Assembly: GCA_019918135.1 (NCBI GenBank)
Contig: WBZZ01003100.1
Location: forward strand, 187,501 to 251,500
Source: Paulinella micropora
Lineage: Eukaryota; Cercozoa; Imbricatea; Euglyphida; Paulinellidae
Length of the DNA stretch: 64,000 nucleotides
Direction of reading: 5' to 3'
The position numbers and the translations under genes were made by a program. Positions 63,230 through 64,000 of this stretch are shown here, in pieces. Each line of letters begins with the position of its first letter. Positions within the stretch are counted from its first letter, which is position 1. The notes beneath the pieces were generated by a model. That model saw only the letters and a list, made by a program, of their open reading frames with translations. It had not been told where the DNA came from and did not search any database.

Positions 63230-64000
63230 CTCCCCCTTAGTTATTTGTCATGACTACGTCACTATATCAAGTCAGTCTAGTCTAACATAAAAAATTTTTA
63301 AAAAAAATCAAGCGCTTCCCGTTAGGGGTATCAAAAAGTCACAAAAATATATATATATAATGGCAGGGGTGTGAAGAAATAAGTGAAGAGAAAGAAAAGC
63401 GAGCTATATGAGTAGAAATAAAGCTCTCCAGTGTCTTGTGCCACCGGAGCCGACGAAAAGGTCTGGTGGTGTTCGCCACCAGCCACCAACGGCCTCGGCC
63501 TCGCGATCCAATCTCCACGCGCGTCCAGATCAACACCTATAGGAGTATCACTCACACAACAAGGAGAAAACAACACAAAATATCGTGAAACACCCGTAAT
63601 CATTCCGGAGTACCCGGAATGTCAACCGTAAATTTGTTAAGCAAATAATAAAATTGCTCATGCAATCAGGCTTGGCTACCCGCTCAGACCGCGGCAAGTA
63701 TGTATCGGTTAGACTTCATACAAGGCAGCGACCCCGCAATCTGATTGGGCCTACCTGAGGAGAAGAAGATTAGTGTCCTACCCACCCTTTATCGCTGAAA
63801 ACACATCCCTAGGTAACGGATGATAACATTATGTAAACCAGACACATGAAACATACCATTATGAGTACATGTTAATATGATCCAGGATAGATATGATAAC
63901 ATATAAATATGATAGTTATGCAACTATGTCAATTCATCATATATTAACGTATATATGAGCACTATAATAAAAAATAAAAAAATTTAAAAAATGACAGCGC
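63230..64000 (-). mobile_element. Copia-D, 3' internal region (runs off the window)
   Basis: AT-rich sequence to the right of the Copia-D polypurine tract, without recognisable coding. It contains TCAAGCGCTTCCCGTTAGGGG (63308-63328), nearly identical to 26336-26356. By analogy with Copia-C (1.5 kb non-coding 3' region), RNase H would lie beyond the window. Confidence 0.4.

Noticed and set aside
1..64000. rRNA or tRNA genes, riboswitches, bacterial operons
   Set aside because: None recognised; introns, TATA boxes and polyadenylation-like signals argue for a eukaryotic nuclear sequence.

Overview
This window looks like nuclear DNA of a eukaryote, most likely a protist or alga. It carries short GT-AG introns, Ty1/copia-type LTR retrotransposons, tyrosine-recombinase (DIRS/Ngaro-like) retrotransposons, long microsatellites and very few host genes. 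I cannot name the species. In its middle (about 34.1-51.2 kb) lies a GC-rich, densely coding block that reads as a degraded, integrated large DNA virus segment. Its key marker is a herpesvirus/mirusvirus-type packaging terminase (Walker A 47198-47221, Walker B 47512-47530, nuclease-domain motifs further on).

Layout. 0.3-1.6 kb: tiny phase-0 exons that look like the 3' part of a bZIP transcription factor gene. 3.0-24.65 kb: a MITE-like element (17-bp terminal inverted repeats at 3002 and 24630) is split by a copia element (Copia-A, LTRs 3203-3550 and 24220-24539). Copia-A is itself split by two DIRS-like elements (DIRS-1, 7261-13667; DIRS-2, about 15101-21530). DIRS-1 keeps the complete A1-ORFs-B1-A2-B2 split-direct-repeat architecture and an exact, duplication-free insertion site. 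24.6-28.4 kb: little coding sequence, one gag-like fragment, and a broken minus-strand gene with a ParB-like segment. 28.9-34.1 kb: Copia-C (minus strand), cut off at the protease end exactly where viral sequence begins.

Viral block, left to right: truncated ORF (-); lyase-like membrane-anchored protein (+); an array of four ~280-bp palindromic repeats; duplicated-domain secreted protein (+); cyclin (-); GT34-like glycosyltransferase with a 64-nt intron (+); two-pass membrane protein (-); F-box/LRR protein (-); ankyrin/coiled-coil protein (-); terminase with a 62-nt intron and several frame breaks (+); 14-finger C2H2 protein with an endonuclease-like C-terminus (-); SAP-like basic protein (+). 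Together these suggest nuclear expression (introns, TATA box), interference with host cell cycle and ubiquitin pathways (cyclin, F-box/LRR, ANK) and glycan remodelling (GT34, lyase-like protein). Genes for major capsid protein, polymerase and primase are not in the window, so the insert is partial or continues elsewhere.

Right side: a ~0.5-kb GATA microsatellite, then a gene fragment abutting Copia-B (53.5-61.9 kb, with an extra ORF before its 3' LTR), a degraded methyltransferase/zinc-finger gene (61.9-62.65 kb), and the LTR and 3' region of a fourth copia element running off the window. Many reading frames are broken by single-base changes in homopolymers, so some of the apparent decay may be consensus error.
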